Positions 1 to 9,188 are shown, numbered from the stretch's first letter. The stretch: DNA of 32,559 nt from Flammeovirgaceae bacterium (GCA_003232185.1 QIMC01000476.1:1-32559); one strand, 5' to 3'. A program made the numbers and translations. The notes: generated from the letters alone by a model not told the origin.

Positions 1-105
1 CATCATTAATCCAATAATTATATAAATACCCATTTCAATAGATAGCTAAGTTGTGGTTTTATTGTTTTTGGTAAATACCAAGTTATGAAATTTAATTCAT
101 TTGAT

Positions 106-1131
106 CTATGCTGACGAGCTGTCCTTTTTTTGTGATTTTTTCCCCTGAGTAAGCACCATTGCGACAGATATCATTCCCGCTAGTACTATAAGCACCATTT
201 GGGAGGAATGCAAAAGAAAGGCGAAGGATAATCCATCCTCTTTACTCACCCCATAGTAGATTAATACTCCGGCAACCAATATATGATAGGCCCCAATTCC
301 TCCCTGGACAGGGGCTGACATACCAAGCCCACCCATTACCAGTAATGCCAGTCCTGCACGCCATCCAAGATGAGCAGTGGACTCCATGGATTGGAATACT
401 ACGAAACTCATTAGGTAATACATTGCCCAGATGCCAACGGTAGCAATCCAAAAAGCTCCTGGGTTTTTTAAGCGAGTAATACTAATGAACCCTACCCAAA
501 TTTGACTTACAAAAGTTTTAAGCTTCCCCCAACTTTTGCTCCTTACTATTTTACCTTTTAGAAGGTACCACAATAGGATCAATATCAGGAGAAGAGCTCC
601 CGGATAATGTAGATTCTGTATCAGTAATTGGTAGATACCAGAAAACTTCTCCGTGAATAAATCCTGAAAAAAGCCACTTAGCTTCTGAAACTCAATAATA
701 AACGTGATCCCAATAATGATCAATAGTGACAGTACATCAAGTACTCTTTCACTAACCACTGTACCGAGAGAAGAAGTCACCGGAACTTGATCAGTTCTTT
801 TCAATACCAAACAACGTGAAATTTCTCCCAGCCTGGGAACAGCAAGGTTAACCAGATATCCAATAAACAAGGCCGACAGGCTTCTTAAGAATGTCGGATT
901 GTGACCAGTGGGCTCAATGAGCATTTTCCATCTATATGCCCTTAAAAGGTGACTGATAATTCCAATACAAAGAGAAAGGGCGATCCATTGATATTTCACC
1001 TCCTTCATCTGCTCCAGAGTACCAGAGAACCCGTCTTTGTAGAGATACCAAAATAAGAATGCCGCCAGTCCCAGCGAAAACAATATTTTTAAAAAGGACA
1101 AAAGGTTTTTGGTAGTTAGCAATTTCAGCAT
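106..1131 (-). CDS. Flippase-like / lysylphosphatidylglycerol synthase TM-region (UPF0104) integral membrane protein
   Basis: 341-aa ORF with many hydrophobic segments; 'HLLRAYRWKMLIEP', 'NLAVPRLGEISRCLVLKR' and 'PVQGGIGAYH' resemble the UPF0104/LPG-synthase TM family. Start codon lies 3 bp after the panC stop. Confidence 0.85.
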   Translation of the reverse strand: MLKLLTTKNLLSFLKILFSLGLAAFLFWYLYKDGFSGTLEQMKEVKYQWIALSLCIGIISHLLRAYRWKMLIEPTGHNPTFLRSLSALFIGYLVNLAVPRLGEISRCLVLKRTDQVPVTSSLGTVVSERVLDVLSLLIIIGITFIIEFQKLSGFFQDLFTEKFSGIYQLLIQNLHYPGALLLILILLWYLLKGKIVRSKSWGKLKTFVSQIWVGFISITRLKNPGAFWIATVGIWAMYYLMSFVVFQSMESTAHLGWRAGLALLVMGGLGMSAPVQGGIGAYHILVAGVLIYYGVSKEDGLSFAFLLHSSQMVLIVLAGMISVAMVLTQGKKSQKKDSSSA

Positions 1132-1134
1132 TGG

Positions 1135-1992
1135 TCAGTTTAAATTATCAAATAAAGGTACATTATCAATGAGTCGTACCTTGCCTAAAAAAGCCGCCAA
1201 ACAAATGGAAAGCGGTTCTTTTCCATACGGGACGGAGGGGGGTTTTAGTGAGGTGGAATGTACTATTTCAAGGTATTGAAGATTAATTGTTGGAAATTTC
1301 GATAAGTATTTAACTCCCGCCAATTTGGCTTTGTCGATTTGCTGTAATTGTTGTAATTGCTGCCTAACCACAGAAAGAGCTTTAAATAGTTCGCTTGCAA
1401 CTGATCTGTGTTCTGTAGATAACCGTTGATTTCTGGAACTCATGGCCAATCCATCTTTCTCACGGACAATAGCAACTCCAATAACCTTAACTGGAAAACT
1501 AAAATCGTTTACCATTTGCTTTATGATTACCAGTTGTTGCCAATCCTTTTCGCCGAAATATGCACAATCAGGCTGAACCATATGAAATAATTTGGCCACC
1601 ACCAGAGCTACCCCATTGAAGTGCCCAGGCCGTTGGCGTCCTTCCATTACTGATTCCAGGTACCCAAAATCCAAAGATAAACCTGGCTTTGCCGGATACA
1701 TCACCTGGTCTTCAGGACAAAACACTACCTGGCAGGCTTCGTTCTTCAGCATCGCAAGGTCTTGATCCAGGTTTCGGGGGTAATCTTTCAAGTCTTTCTT
1801 GTGGTTGAACTGGGTAGGATTTACATAAATGCTGCAAACTGTAATATCATTGGACCGTACAGATTTTCTGATTAGCTCAAGATGCCCCAGGTGCAGAGCA
1901 CCCATAGTAGGGACTAGCCCTATCTTTTTACCTTGGCTACGTTGTTCAAACAGAAATGCTTTTAAGGAATCTGGAGTGGAGAAAACTTGCAT
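1135..1992 (-). CDS. panC: Pantothenate synthetase
   Basis: Motifs 'GLVPTMGALHLGHLELI', 'VNPTQF', 'PGHFNGVALVVAKLF', 'FGEKDWQQL', 'MSSRNQRL'. Start taken at MQVFSTPDS rather than the longer ORF-track start (2019). Confidence 0.96.
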   Translation of the reverse strand: MQVFSTPDSLKAFLFEQRSQGKKIGLVPTMGALHLGHLELIRKSVRSNDITVCSIYVNPTQFNHKKDLKDYPRNLDQDLAMLKNEACQVVFCPEDQVMYPAKPGLSLDFGYLESVMEGRQRPGHFNGVALVVAKLFHMVQPDCAYFGEKDWQQLVIIKQMVNDFSFPVKVIGVAIVREKDGLAMSSRNQRLSTEHRSVASELFKALSVVRQQLQQLQQIDKAKLAGVKYLSKFPTINLQYLEIVHSTSLKPPSVPYGKEPLSICLAAFLGKVRLIDNVPLFDNLN

Positions 1993-2053
1993 TAACCTTT
2001 CAATAACGGTTACACCCAAAGGCCTAAAACTACCGGTAAAAAGGTAAATAAAC

Positions 2054-2083
2054 TTGAATTACGGCAATAATTTTGTAATTTTG
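2054..2083 (+). promoter_or_regulatory. Putative Bacteroidota-type promoter (TTG-N19-TAATTTTG)
   Basis: TTG at 2054-2056 and TAATTTTG at 2076-2083 match the Bacteroidota -33/-7 pattern, about 38 bp before the 2121 ATG. Confidence 0.5.
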
Positions 2084-2120
2084 TAGTCCCGTAACAAGTC
2101 TTTATTAAAAAACACATACA

Positions 2121-2933
2121 ATGTCAAAACTTCGAATACTCTATGTTGCCAGTGAAATAAATCCATTTCTTCAAACTTCTGAAGTGGCAGACTTTGTAAG
2201 AAGGTTGCCACAAGGTATGCAAGAACGTGGAATGGAAATAAGAATATTAGTCCCTCGATTCGGAATTATTAATGAGCGAAAGAACAGGCTGCATGAGGTG
2301 GTAAGGCTTTCAGGCATCAATATAGCGGTGGGCGAAGAAGAAAAACCTCTGGTGATCAAAGTGGCGTCGGTTCCAAGCGCAAAACTTCAAGTATACTTTA
2401 TAGACAATGAAGACTATTTCCATAGAAAGTCCGTCTTTTTTGATAAAGAAGATAAGTTCTATGAAGACAATGACGAACGAGCGATATTTTTCTGTAAAGG
2501 TGTAATTGAAACAGTTAGGAAGTTAGGCTGGGCTCCTGATATTGTGCATTGTAACGATTGGATTACCAGCTTGATCCCTATGTACCTGAAGACCACTTAT
2601 AAGAACGATCCAATATTTCAAAATGCTAAATGTGTCTTTACCGTTTATGATAATGGTTTTAGCCACAAATTCGATCGAAGCATTATTGAAAAGGTCAAAA
2701 TGATCGATATAGAAGACAGCATGTTGACCAATTTGGAGTCTGCAGACTATGACGGTTTGATAAAAATAGGCGCAGAATATGCAGATGTAGTAATTAGGGC
2801 AGAAGAAGAGGTAAGTGCTAGCCTGGACAAATTGTTTTCAAGTCTGGAGAAAAATCAAAAAATTGAAACCATAGAAAAGGATGATAATTTAGTGGAATCC
2901 TATTATAACTTGTATAATGAATTGGTTGACTGA
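2121..2933 (+). CDS. Glycogen/starch synthase N-terminal (GT5) domain-only protein
   Basis: 270 aa; 'RILYVASEINPFLQTSEVADFVRRLPQGMQERGMEIRILVPRFG' and 'PDIVHCNDWITSLIPMYLK' align by eye with the GlgA N-domain. The GT1-like C-domain is absent and KTGG reads QTSE. Confidence 0.8.
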   Translation: MSKLRILYVASEINPFLQTSEVADFVRRLPQGMQERGMEIRILVPRFGIINERKNRLHEVVRLSGINIAVGEEEKPLVIKVASVPSAKLQVYFIDNEDYFHRKSVFFDKEDKFYEDNDERAIFFCKGVIETVRKLGWAPDIVHCNDWITSLIPMYLKTTYKNDPIFQNAKCVFTVYDNGFSHKFDRSIIEKVKMIDIEDSMLTNLESADYDGLIKIGAEYADVVIRAEEEVSASLDKLFSSLEKNQKIETIEKDDNLVESYYNLYNELVD

Positions 2934-4290
2934 TCAAAAAAAGTTCTTTTTATTAAACGGGCTGATCATTTTATCAGCCCTTTTTTCATGCGAAGATCCT
3001 GGTAGGTTAGGAATTGATCTGATTGACAATGATGATGATTTTGCGGTGTTTTTCACTGAAATCAATCTTGACTCAAAAGTGGTTCAACTGGATAGCATCA
3101 ATACCACAAATCGTGGAATAATGATGACCGGGTACCATACAGACAATGATTTTGGTATGGTGCAGGTTCAAAGTTATTTGAGATTGCTACCGCCAGCTAC
3201 CAGCCCAAACATTCCTGAAGATGTGTTGGAAGCAGACTCGATAAAAATGGATCTACGCTTTAATTACTTTTTTGGACAAAATTACCCAGCAACTCATAAG
3301 CTATATGTTCATGAGTTATCAGAACAATTGCTAGTAAATAATACTTACTACAGCTTTGATAGTACCCCATTTGAGCCAGTTAATGTGATTGACACCACCT
3401 TAACCTTAACAGAGCAAGACACACTTCTAAGCCTAAACCTGGAGTCAATGAGGGAGGAGTTCTTTTTGGCCCTTAAAGATTATCAGGCAGACAGTGCAGG
3501 GGCGGCGAATTTTGTTGAGCAGTTTAAAGGGATGACGCTGATCTCAGATCCGATTAGTAATGCTGTAGTCGGCTTTAATGTGCTACATACAGAAAGTAAT
3601 ATAGTGATGTACTATACAACAAACGATTCCATTGTTAATACAGTTAAAGTTCGTTATTCCACTTACTATAATCAGATAACTTCTGACTTTAACGGAACAG
3701 AATTGGAAGGGATTGAGTTACTTACGGATTTCAGCCCGGTATCAGGGAAATCCTATCTTCAAACAGGTACAGGATTGGTAGTTAAAGTGGATTTTCAATC
3801 ATATTTCGACTTTATAGACAATGATACCACCGGAGTCATTGTAATCAACAAAGCGGAGTTGGTAATGGACGATTTGCAGGGACTTACAAATTCAATTAGC
3901 CCACCGGTGCAAATCTCCTTTTATTTTGCCGACGAAAACAATGAAACCATATCAGTTGGAGATAACCTTATAGTACCAGCTACTATTCAAACTGATTTGG
4001 TATATATTACTGCAACTCGAAATAACCTGGATCCTTTTAATACCAGTGTTAGTTCTGTTCAGGCAGAATTAGACACGACAGATGTCAAGTACAATCCGGA
4101 AATCACCCTATTCTTACAGCTTCTTCATGATGGAGCTTTAAGCAGGAGCGATGCGGATAAGGTATTTACCATGCCTTTTAGTTTTGTTGAGCTTCCCAAT
4201 GCGGTAAGGGATAATGGGCGTAATCTTGACCGGTTTATACTGGAGCCAGCAAATCTCCGATTGGAAATATATTATTCAAGACTTAGATAA
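2917..4290 (+). CDS. DUF4270 domain-containing lipoprotein
   Basis: Lipobox 'LSALFSC' followed by 'EDPGRLGIDLIDND'; position between the GT5 protein and glmS fits the Bacteroidota DUF4270 family. Overlaps the upstream gene by 17 nt. Confidence 0.8.
   Translation: MNWLTDQKKFFLLNGLIILSALFSCEDPGRLGIDLIDNDDDFAVFFTEINLDSKVVQLDSINTTNRGIMMTGYHTDNDFGMVQVQSYLRLLPPATSPNIPEDVLEADSIKMDLRFNYFFGQNYPATHKLYVHELSEQLLVNNTYYSFDSTPFEPVNVIDTTLTLTEQDTLLSLNLESMREEFFLALKDYQADSAGAANFVEQFKGMTLISDPISNAVVGFNVLHTESNIVMYYTTNDSIVNTVKVRYSTYYNQITSDFNGTELEGIELLTDFSPVSGKSYLQTGTGLVVKVDFQSYFDFIDNDTTGVIVINKAELVMDDLQGLTNSISPPVQISFYFADENNETISVGDNLIVPATIQTDLVYITATRNNLDPFNTSVSSVQAELDTTDVKYNPEITLFLQLLHDGALSRSDADKVFTMPFSFVELPNAVRDNGRNLDRFILEPANLRLEIYYSRLR
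2959..2986 (+). terminator. Intrinsic terminator-like hairpin inside the DUF4270 5' coding region
   Basis: Perfect 8-bp stem GGGCTGAT (2959-2966) / ATCAGCCC (2973-2980), 6-nt loop, then TTTTTT (2981-2986). Confidence 0.75.
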
Positions 4291-4350
4291 GTTAAATATA
4301 TTCTTATTATATTTATATGTTAAATCATTATTTAAATCAATATAATAAGG

Positions 4351-6189
4351 ATGTGTGGCATAGTAGCGTATATAGGATCTAAGCAGGCTTCACCAATCGT
4401 ATTAAAGGGATTAAAGAGGCTAGAATACAGGGGGTACGATAGTGCAGGAATAGCGCTAATTGAAGATTCTTTGCTGACAGTATATAAGAAAAAGGGTAAA
4501 GTATCGGACCTCGAATCTCACCTGGGTAATCTTAGTCCTCAAAGTACTATTGGCATCGGTCATACTCGCTGGGCCACCCATGGTGAGCCTAATGACATAA
4601 ACGCTCACCCTCATTTTTCTGCATCCGGAAACCTGGCAATTATCCACAACGGGATAATTGAAAACTATTCCTCAATCAAAACAGATCTTCAGAACAAAGG
4701 ATATAAATTTAACAGTGATACGGATTCTGAGGTCTTTATCTACTTCATTGAGGATATACAACAAAAAACTAAGTGTTCACTGGATGAGGCGGTTCGATTG
4801 GCATTGTTAAAGATCGTCGGGGCATACGCAATTGTTATTCTCTCACAGGATGATCCTGATACATTAATAGCTGCCCGTAAAGGAAGTCCATTGGTGATTG
4901 GAATCGGGGAAAACGAATATTTTCTGGCTTCTGATGCTACCCCTATTGTAGAATACACTAATGAAGTTGTTTACATGAATGACCAGGAGATGGCCATTAT
5001 AAACAAGAACAACCTGATTATCAAAACCACTCAAGACGTTGAGACCATCCCCTATATCCAAACACTGGACATCGAATTGAATGCCATTGAAAAGAGTGGT
5101 TATGATCACTTTATGTTGAAAGAGATTTTTGAGCAACCCCGATCAATTGGCGATTGTATGCGAGGTAGACTTAATGCAGCCAGCGGTCATCTGGTTCTGG
5201 GAGGCATCAGAGAATACGCCAATAAACTGGAGTGCGCTGAAAGAATACTAATCGTAGGTTGTGGTACCTCCTGGCATGCCGGCCTGGTTGCGGAATATTT
5301 TTTAGAAGAATTCTGTCGTATTCCTGTTGAAGTGGAATATGCTTCTGAATTCAGATACCGAAATCCGGTGATCAAAGAAGGTGACGTCATGATTGCAATT
5401 TCCCAGTCTGGAGAAACTGCGGATACTTTAGCCGCTATTGAACTGGCCAAGTCCAAGGGGGCTATAGTTTTCGGGGTCTGTAATGTTGTTGGCTCGACAA
5501 TAGCAAGGATTTCACATGAAGGTGCCTATACACATGCAGGGCCGGAAATCGGAGTGGCTAGTACCAAGGCATTTACAGCTCAATTGACGGTGCTATTTAT
5601 GATTGGATTGCTGGTTGCTCATCAAAAAGGTTCTATTACTGAAAGTAAGTATAGAGAATTATTAGTGGAGATGGAGCAAATTCCCTCAAAAGTAGAGACA
5701 GCATTACGGTTAAACCAACAAATTAAGGGTATTGCGAAAATATTTAAGGATGCCAGGAACTTCCTGTATTTGGGTAGAGGATTTAATTTTCCGGTGGCGC
5801 TTGAAGGGGCTCTAAAACTAAAGGAAATTTCCTATATCCATGCCGAAGGGTATCCGGCCGCAGAAATGAAACACGGCCCCATCGCTTTGATTGATGAGGA
5901 GATGCCCGTCGTGTTTATAGCTACCAATGATAGTTCTTATGAAAAAGTGGTGTCCAATATTCAGGAAGTAAAAGCCCGAAAAGGAAAAGTAATTGTGGTG
6001 GTAACAGAAGGAGACACTCTGATTTCAAAAATGGTGGAATTTGTAATAGAAGTTCCTGCTACACATCCTGCACTAATGCCGATGGTTTCGGTCATTCCCT
6101 TACAACTTTTAAGTTATCACATTGCGGTAATGCGGGGTTGTAACGTGGACCAGCCCAGAAATCTGGCAAAATCTGTGACAGTTGAGTAG
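4351..6189 (+). CDS. glmS: Glutamine--fructose-6-phosphate aminotransferase (isomerizing)
   Basis: N-terminal 'MCGIVAYIGSKQASPIVLKGLKRLEYRGYDSAGIAL', 'GHTRWATHGEPN', SIS-domain 'SQSGETADTLAA', C-terminal 'QPRNLAKSVTVE'. Confidence 0.98.
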   Translation: MCGIVAYIGSKQASPIVLKGLKRLEYRGYDSAGIALIEDSLLTVYKKKGKVSDLESHLGNLSPQSTIGIGHTRWATHGEPNDINAHPHFSASGNLAIIHNGIIENYSSIKTDLQNKGYKFNSDTDSEVFIYFIEDIQQKTKCSLDEAVRLALLKIVGAYAIVILSQDDPDTLIAARKGSPLVIGIGENEYFLASDATPIVEYTNEVVYMNDQEMAIINKNNLIIKTTQDVETIPYIQTLDIELNAIEKSGYDHFMLKEIFEQPRSIGDCMRGRLNAASGHLVLGGIREYANKLECAERILIVGCGTSWHAGLVAEYFLEEFCRIPVEVEYASEFRYRNPVIKEGDVMIAISQSGETADTLAAIELAKSKGAIVFGVCNVVGSTIARISHEGAYTHAGPEIGVASTKAFTAQLTVLFMIGLLVAHQKGSITESKYRELLVEMEQIPSKVETALRLNQQIKGIAKIFKDARNFLYLGRGFNFPVALEGALKLKEISYIHAEGYPAAEMKHGPIALIDEEMPVVFIATNDSSYEKVVSNIQEVKARKGKVIVVVTEGDTLISKMVEFVIEVPATHPALMPMVSVIPLQLLSYHIAVMRGCNVDQPRNLAKSVTVE

Positions 6190-6196
6190 CAAGTTA

Positions 6197-6853
6197 TTAT
6201 TCGGTTAGGGAACGTTTTTTAAGCAGGGGACAAACACTGTATTTGTTTTCATTGGTATTTCGCTGCATGGCTTCAAGAAGTCCACAAACATGACTGTATC
6301 CGATGTTCATGGCCATTTCAAAGGGGCCTGCCGGATAATTTGTACCAAGCTTCATGGCCAGTTCAATATCTGCTTCTTTTGCTGTTCCCTCATCAAGGGT
6401 ATAATATGCCTCGTTAATAATCATGCATATTACCCTGGGAGTGACCATCCCAACGGTATCTTCCACAATTCGATATTCACTATCCAGCTGCCTGCATATT
6501 TCTTGAACTGTAGTTCGGTCCACCGACAGCGTTGTTAATTCCAGCAGCGGTCTATTGAACATTCCAGGAAACCCATTGAATCCCAAAATTTGGTTGCTCC
6601 AATGGTGATTTTTCTCTAATTCAACCAGCGTGGTTTTAACAGAGTTCAGCAGGAGTAATGCCTGAGGGTTGTGATGGTATAGTTTACCATGTTGCGGGTC
6701 ATCTGTAATTTCGAAATCAAATATTATTTCTGCAACTTTAACTTCTTCAAGGTTAACTTCACCACAACTTTTAAAGCATACAGAGTGCTTTGACTTAAAT
6801 TTTGACTTAAATTCAGCCTGAGAGTTTGGGCTACCTACCACCAGAATATTCAT
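6197..6853 (-). CDS. Short 3-hydroxyacyl-CoA dehydrogenase-like protein (C-terminal 3HCDH-like domain)
   Basis: 218 aa; 'GFNGFPGMFNRPLLEL', 'DTVGMVTPRVICMIINEAYYTLDEGTAKEADIELAMKLGTNYPAGPFEMAMNIGY' match the 3HCDH C-domain; N-terminal Rossmann region is shortened and degenerate. Confidence 0.75.
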   Translation of the reverse strand: MNILVVGSPNSQAEFKSKFKSKHSVCFKSCGEVNLEEVKVAEIIFDFEITDDPQHGKLYHHNPQALLLLNSVKTTLVELEKNHHWSNQILGFNGFPGMFNRPLLELTTLSVDRTTVQEICRQLDSEYRIVEDTVGMVTPRVICMIINEAYYTLDEGTAKEADIELAMKLGTNYPAGPFEMAMNIGYSHVCGLLEAMQRNTNENKYSVCPLLKKRSLTE

Positions 6854-6903
6854 ATAGCCGAAGTACTTAGATTCAAATTTGTGTTAATATTAATAAATTA
6901 GAA

Positions 6904-7287
6904 ATGGATAGTAAAAATATAATTAATACGCCTAATGCTCCAGCTCCCATTGGGCCATACAATCAGGCGATCTCAGCGAACCAAACACTATATGTATCTG
7001 GCCAGATCGCTTTGGATCCAGCTACCAATGAATTGGTGACCGGTGACATAGCTACTGAAACCGGTCAGGTAATGAAAAATATCGGAGCTATTCTGGAATC
7101 AGCGGGCTTATCTTTTGCCCAGGTAGTAAAGTGCTCAATTTTTGTTAAGAACCTTGAAAATTTCTCAGCCATAAATGAAACTTATGGTAGATTTTTCAGC
7201 CAAAATCCCCCGGCCAGAGAAACAGTTGAAGTAAGTCGATTGCCAAAGGATGTTAACCTTGAAATCAGTTGTATCGCTTGTTGGTAG
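6904..7287 (+). CDS. ridA: RidA family reactive intermediate/imine deaminase
   Basis: 'NAPAPIGPYNQAISANQTLYVSGQIALDP', 'ARETVEVSRLPKDVNLEISCIA'. Confidence 0.95.
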   Translation: MDSKNIINTPNAPAPIGPYNQAISANQTLYVSGQIALDPATNELVTGDIATETGQVMKNIGAILESAGLSFAQVVKCSIFVKNLENFSAINETYGRFFSQNPPARETVEVSRLPKDVNLEISCIACW

Positions 7288-7351
7288 TTGTGCAATACCC
7301 CTGGCATATTGCATATTTTACATACTTTTGCACAAAATTATCGTCTAAGAA

Positions 7352-8893
7352 ATGAGCAACGTTAGAGTAAGATTTGCTCCCAGCCCTACTGGGGCACTGC
7401 ATATTGGTGGACTGAGAACTGCGTTATACAATTACCTTTTTGCCAAAAGCAAAGGAGGTCAGTTTATTTTGAGAATCGAAGATACCGACCAAGCCAGGTT
7501 AGTAGAAGGAGCTGAAGAATATATTTCACAGGCATTGGAGTGGTTGGGAATAGTGCCGGATGAAAGCCCTAAACATGGCGGGCCCTATGGTCCCTATCGA
7601 CAAAGTGACCGGGTGGATATTTATCAGAAATACGCAAAACAGTTGGTATCGGAAGATTTGGCATATTATGCATTCGATACTGCAGAAGAACTACAGGCCA
7701 TGCGAGACCGGCTAAAGGCCGAAAAAGTAGCAAATCAACAATATAACAGTGTTACCAGGGCTTCTATGAGCAATTCTCTCACCTTGTCTAAACAGGAAGT
7801 AACAGACTTGCTGGAAAAGGGTGTGCCTCATGTGATTCGATTGAAGGTGCCTGCAAAAGAAGACATTCGGTTTGAAGATTTAATCCGAGGATGGGTTAAA
7901 ATCCACAGCTCAACCATGGACGATAAAGTAATATTGAAATCCGGAGGCTTCCCAACTTACCATCTGGCCAATGTGGTTGATGATCATTTGATGAAGATAA
8001 CTCATGTTATACGAGGGGAAGAATGGCTTCCTTCAGCTCCTTTGCATGTGTTGCTGTATCGGTTTTTAAATTGGGAAGATTCTATGCCGGAATTTGCTCA
8101 TTTACCCCTGATTTTGAAACCTGACGGCAATGGAAAATTGAGCAAGAGAGAGGCTGACAAACAGGGGTTTCCCATTTTTCCGATCAATTGGACGAATAGT
8201 AATGGCACCAAAAATATCGGTTTTAAAGAGCACGGTTACCTTCCCGAATCAATCACCAATTTTCTAGCGTTATTGGGTTGGAACCCAGGAAATGATCGCG
8301 AACTTTATTCATTAGATGATCTGGGAAGTGCTTTTTCTTTGGAGCGCATTGTTAAATCTGGTGCAAAATTTGATATAAATAAGGCACAATGGTTCAACCA
8401 ACAATATTTAAGAGATAAATCCCCTGAAGAACTAAATAATTATTTGGCTGCGGACTTGGAAAGCTCTGGTTTAAAAGCAGGAAATGATAAAATTCAGAAA
8501 GTAACCGAACTTTTGAAGGATCGAATTGTTTTTCCTCAAGACCTATTCAGCAATGGAAGATATTTATTCGTGTCGCCGGAACAGTATGATCCACAGGTCG
8601 TACAAAAAAAGTGGGACCACGAAACAGCAGCTTTTCTTCAGGAATACAGGGAGTCGATAAATTCCAGTGAAAATTGGAACGCTGAAATAGCCCATCAGTT
8701 ATTGTCTGATCAATTAGAACAGGCCAAATGGGGATTCGGTAAGATAATGCCTGGATTACGCCTTGCACTTACTGGTATAGGCAAAGGTCCGGACTTAATG
8801 AAAATAATGGAAATTCTCGGGAAAGATGAAACGATTCGCCGGTTGAACCAAGCCATTACCCGGTTGGCAAATACCACTATAAAGAAAGCATGA
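7352..8893 (+). CDS. gltX: Glutamate--tRNA ligase
   Basis: 'VRFAPSPTGALHIGGLRTALYNYLFAKS', 'FILRIEDTDQAR', 'GKLSKREADKQG' (KMSKS-like). Confidence 0.97.
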   Translation: MSNVRVRFAPSPTGALHIGGLRTALYNYLFAKSKGGQFILRIEDTDQARLVEGAEEYISQALEWLGIVPDESPKHGGPYGPYRQSDRVDIYQKYAKQLVSEDLAYYAFDTAEELQAMRDRLKAEKVANQQYNSVTRASMSNSLTLSKQEVTDLLEKGVPHVIRLKVPAKEDIRFEDLIRGWVKIHSSTMDDKVILKSGGFPTYHLANVVDDHLMKITHVIRGEEWLPSAPLHVLLYRFLNWEDSMPEFAHLPLILKPDGNGKLSKREADKQGFPIFPINWTNSNGTKNIGFKEHGYLPESITNFLALLGWNPGNDRELYSLDDLGSAFSLERIVKSGAKFDINKAQWFNQQYLRDKSPEELNNYLAADLESSGLKAGNDKIQKVTELLKDRIVFPQDLFSNGRYLFVSPEQYDPQVVQKKWDHETAAFLQEYRESINSSENWNAEIAHQLLSDQLEQAKWGFGKIMPGLRLALTGIGKGPDLMKIMEILGKDETIRRLNQAITRLANTTIKKA

Positions 8894-9117
8894 CTAAGAA
8901 AAAACACAAACCCAAGAAAGATGAAAAGCCCAAAGTAAATAAAGAATTAGAAGGCTTTGATATTGAAATTGACGCATTTGGTGAGATTACCACTAACTTC
9001 GATATCAATAAAATAAATGAGTTTCTAAACAGGGAGGTAGATGATAAGAAACTTAGGGGCCGAAAAGATCCTTATAAAAAGAGAAAGCCAGGCCGGAAAG
9101 ATGATAAACAAGAATAG
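8890..9117 (+). CDS. Small highly charged protein, ATGA-overlapping gltX
   Basis: 75-aa ORF whose ATG overlaps the gltX TGA; Lys/Asp-rich termini flank a hydrophobic-patterned core 'FDIEIDAFGEITTNFDINKINEFLNREVDDKKL'. Confidence 0.65.
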   Translation: MTKKKHKPKKDEKPKVNKELEGFDIEIDAFGEITTNFDINKINEFLNREVDDKKLRGRKDPYKKRKPGRKDDKQE

Positions 9118-9188
9118 GAACTGAACCTCGAATAATTTACCGGGAATATACTTTGGTGTAGAAATCTTTTAAAAACCAACTCAGGTTT

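Noticed and set aside
4456-5456. Several minus-strand ORFs inside glmS
   Set aside because: Shadow ORFs within a strongly conserved enzyme gene.
6884-6893. Palindrome TTAATATTAA between the 3HCDH-like gene and ridA
   Set aside because: Short and purely AT in an AT-rich intergenic region; expected by chance.
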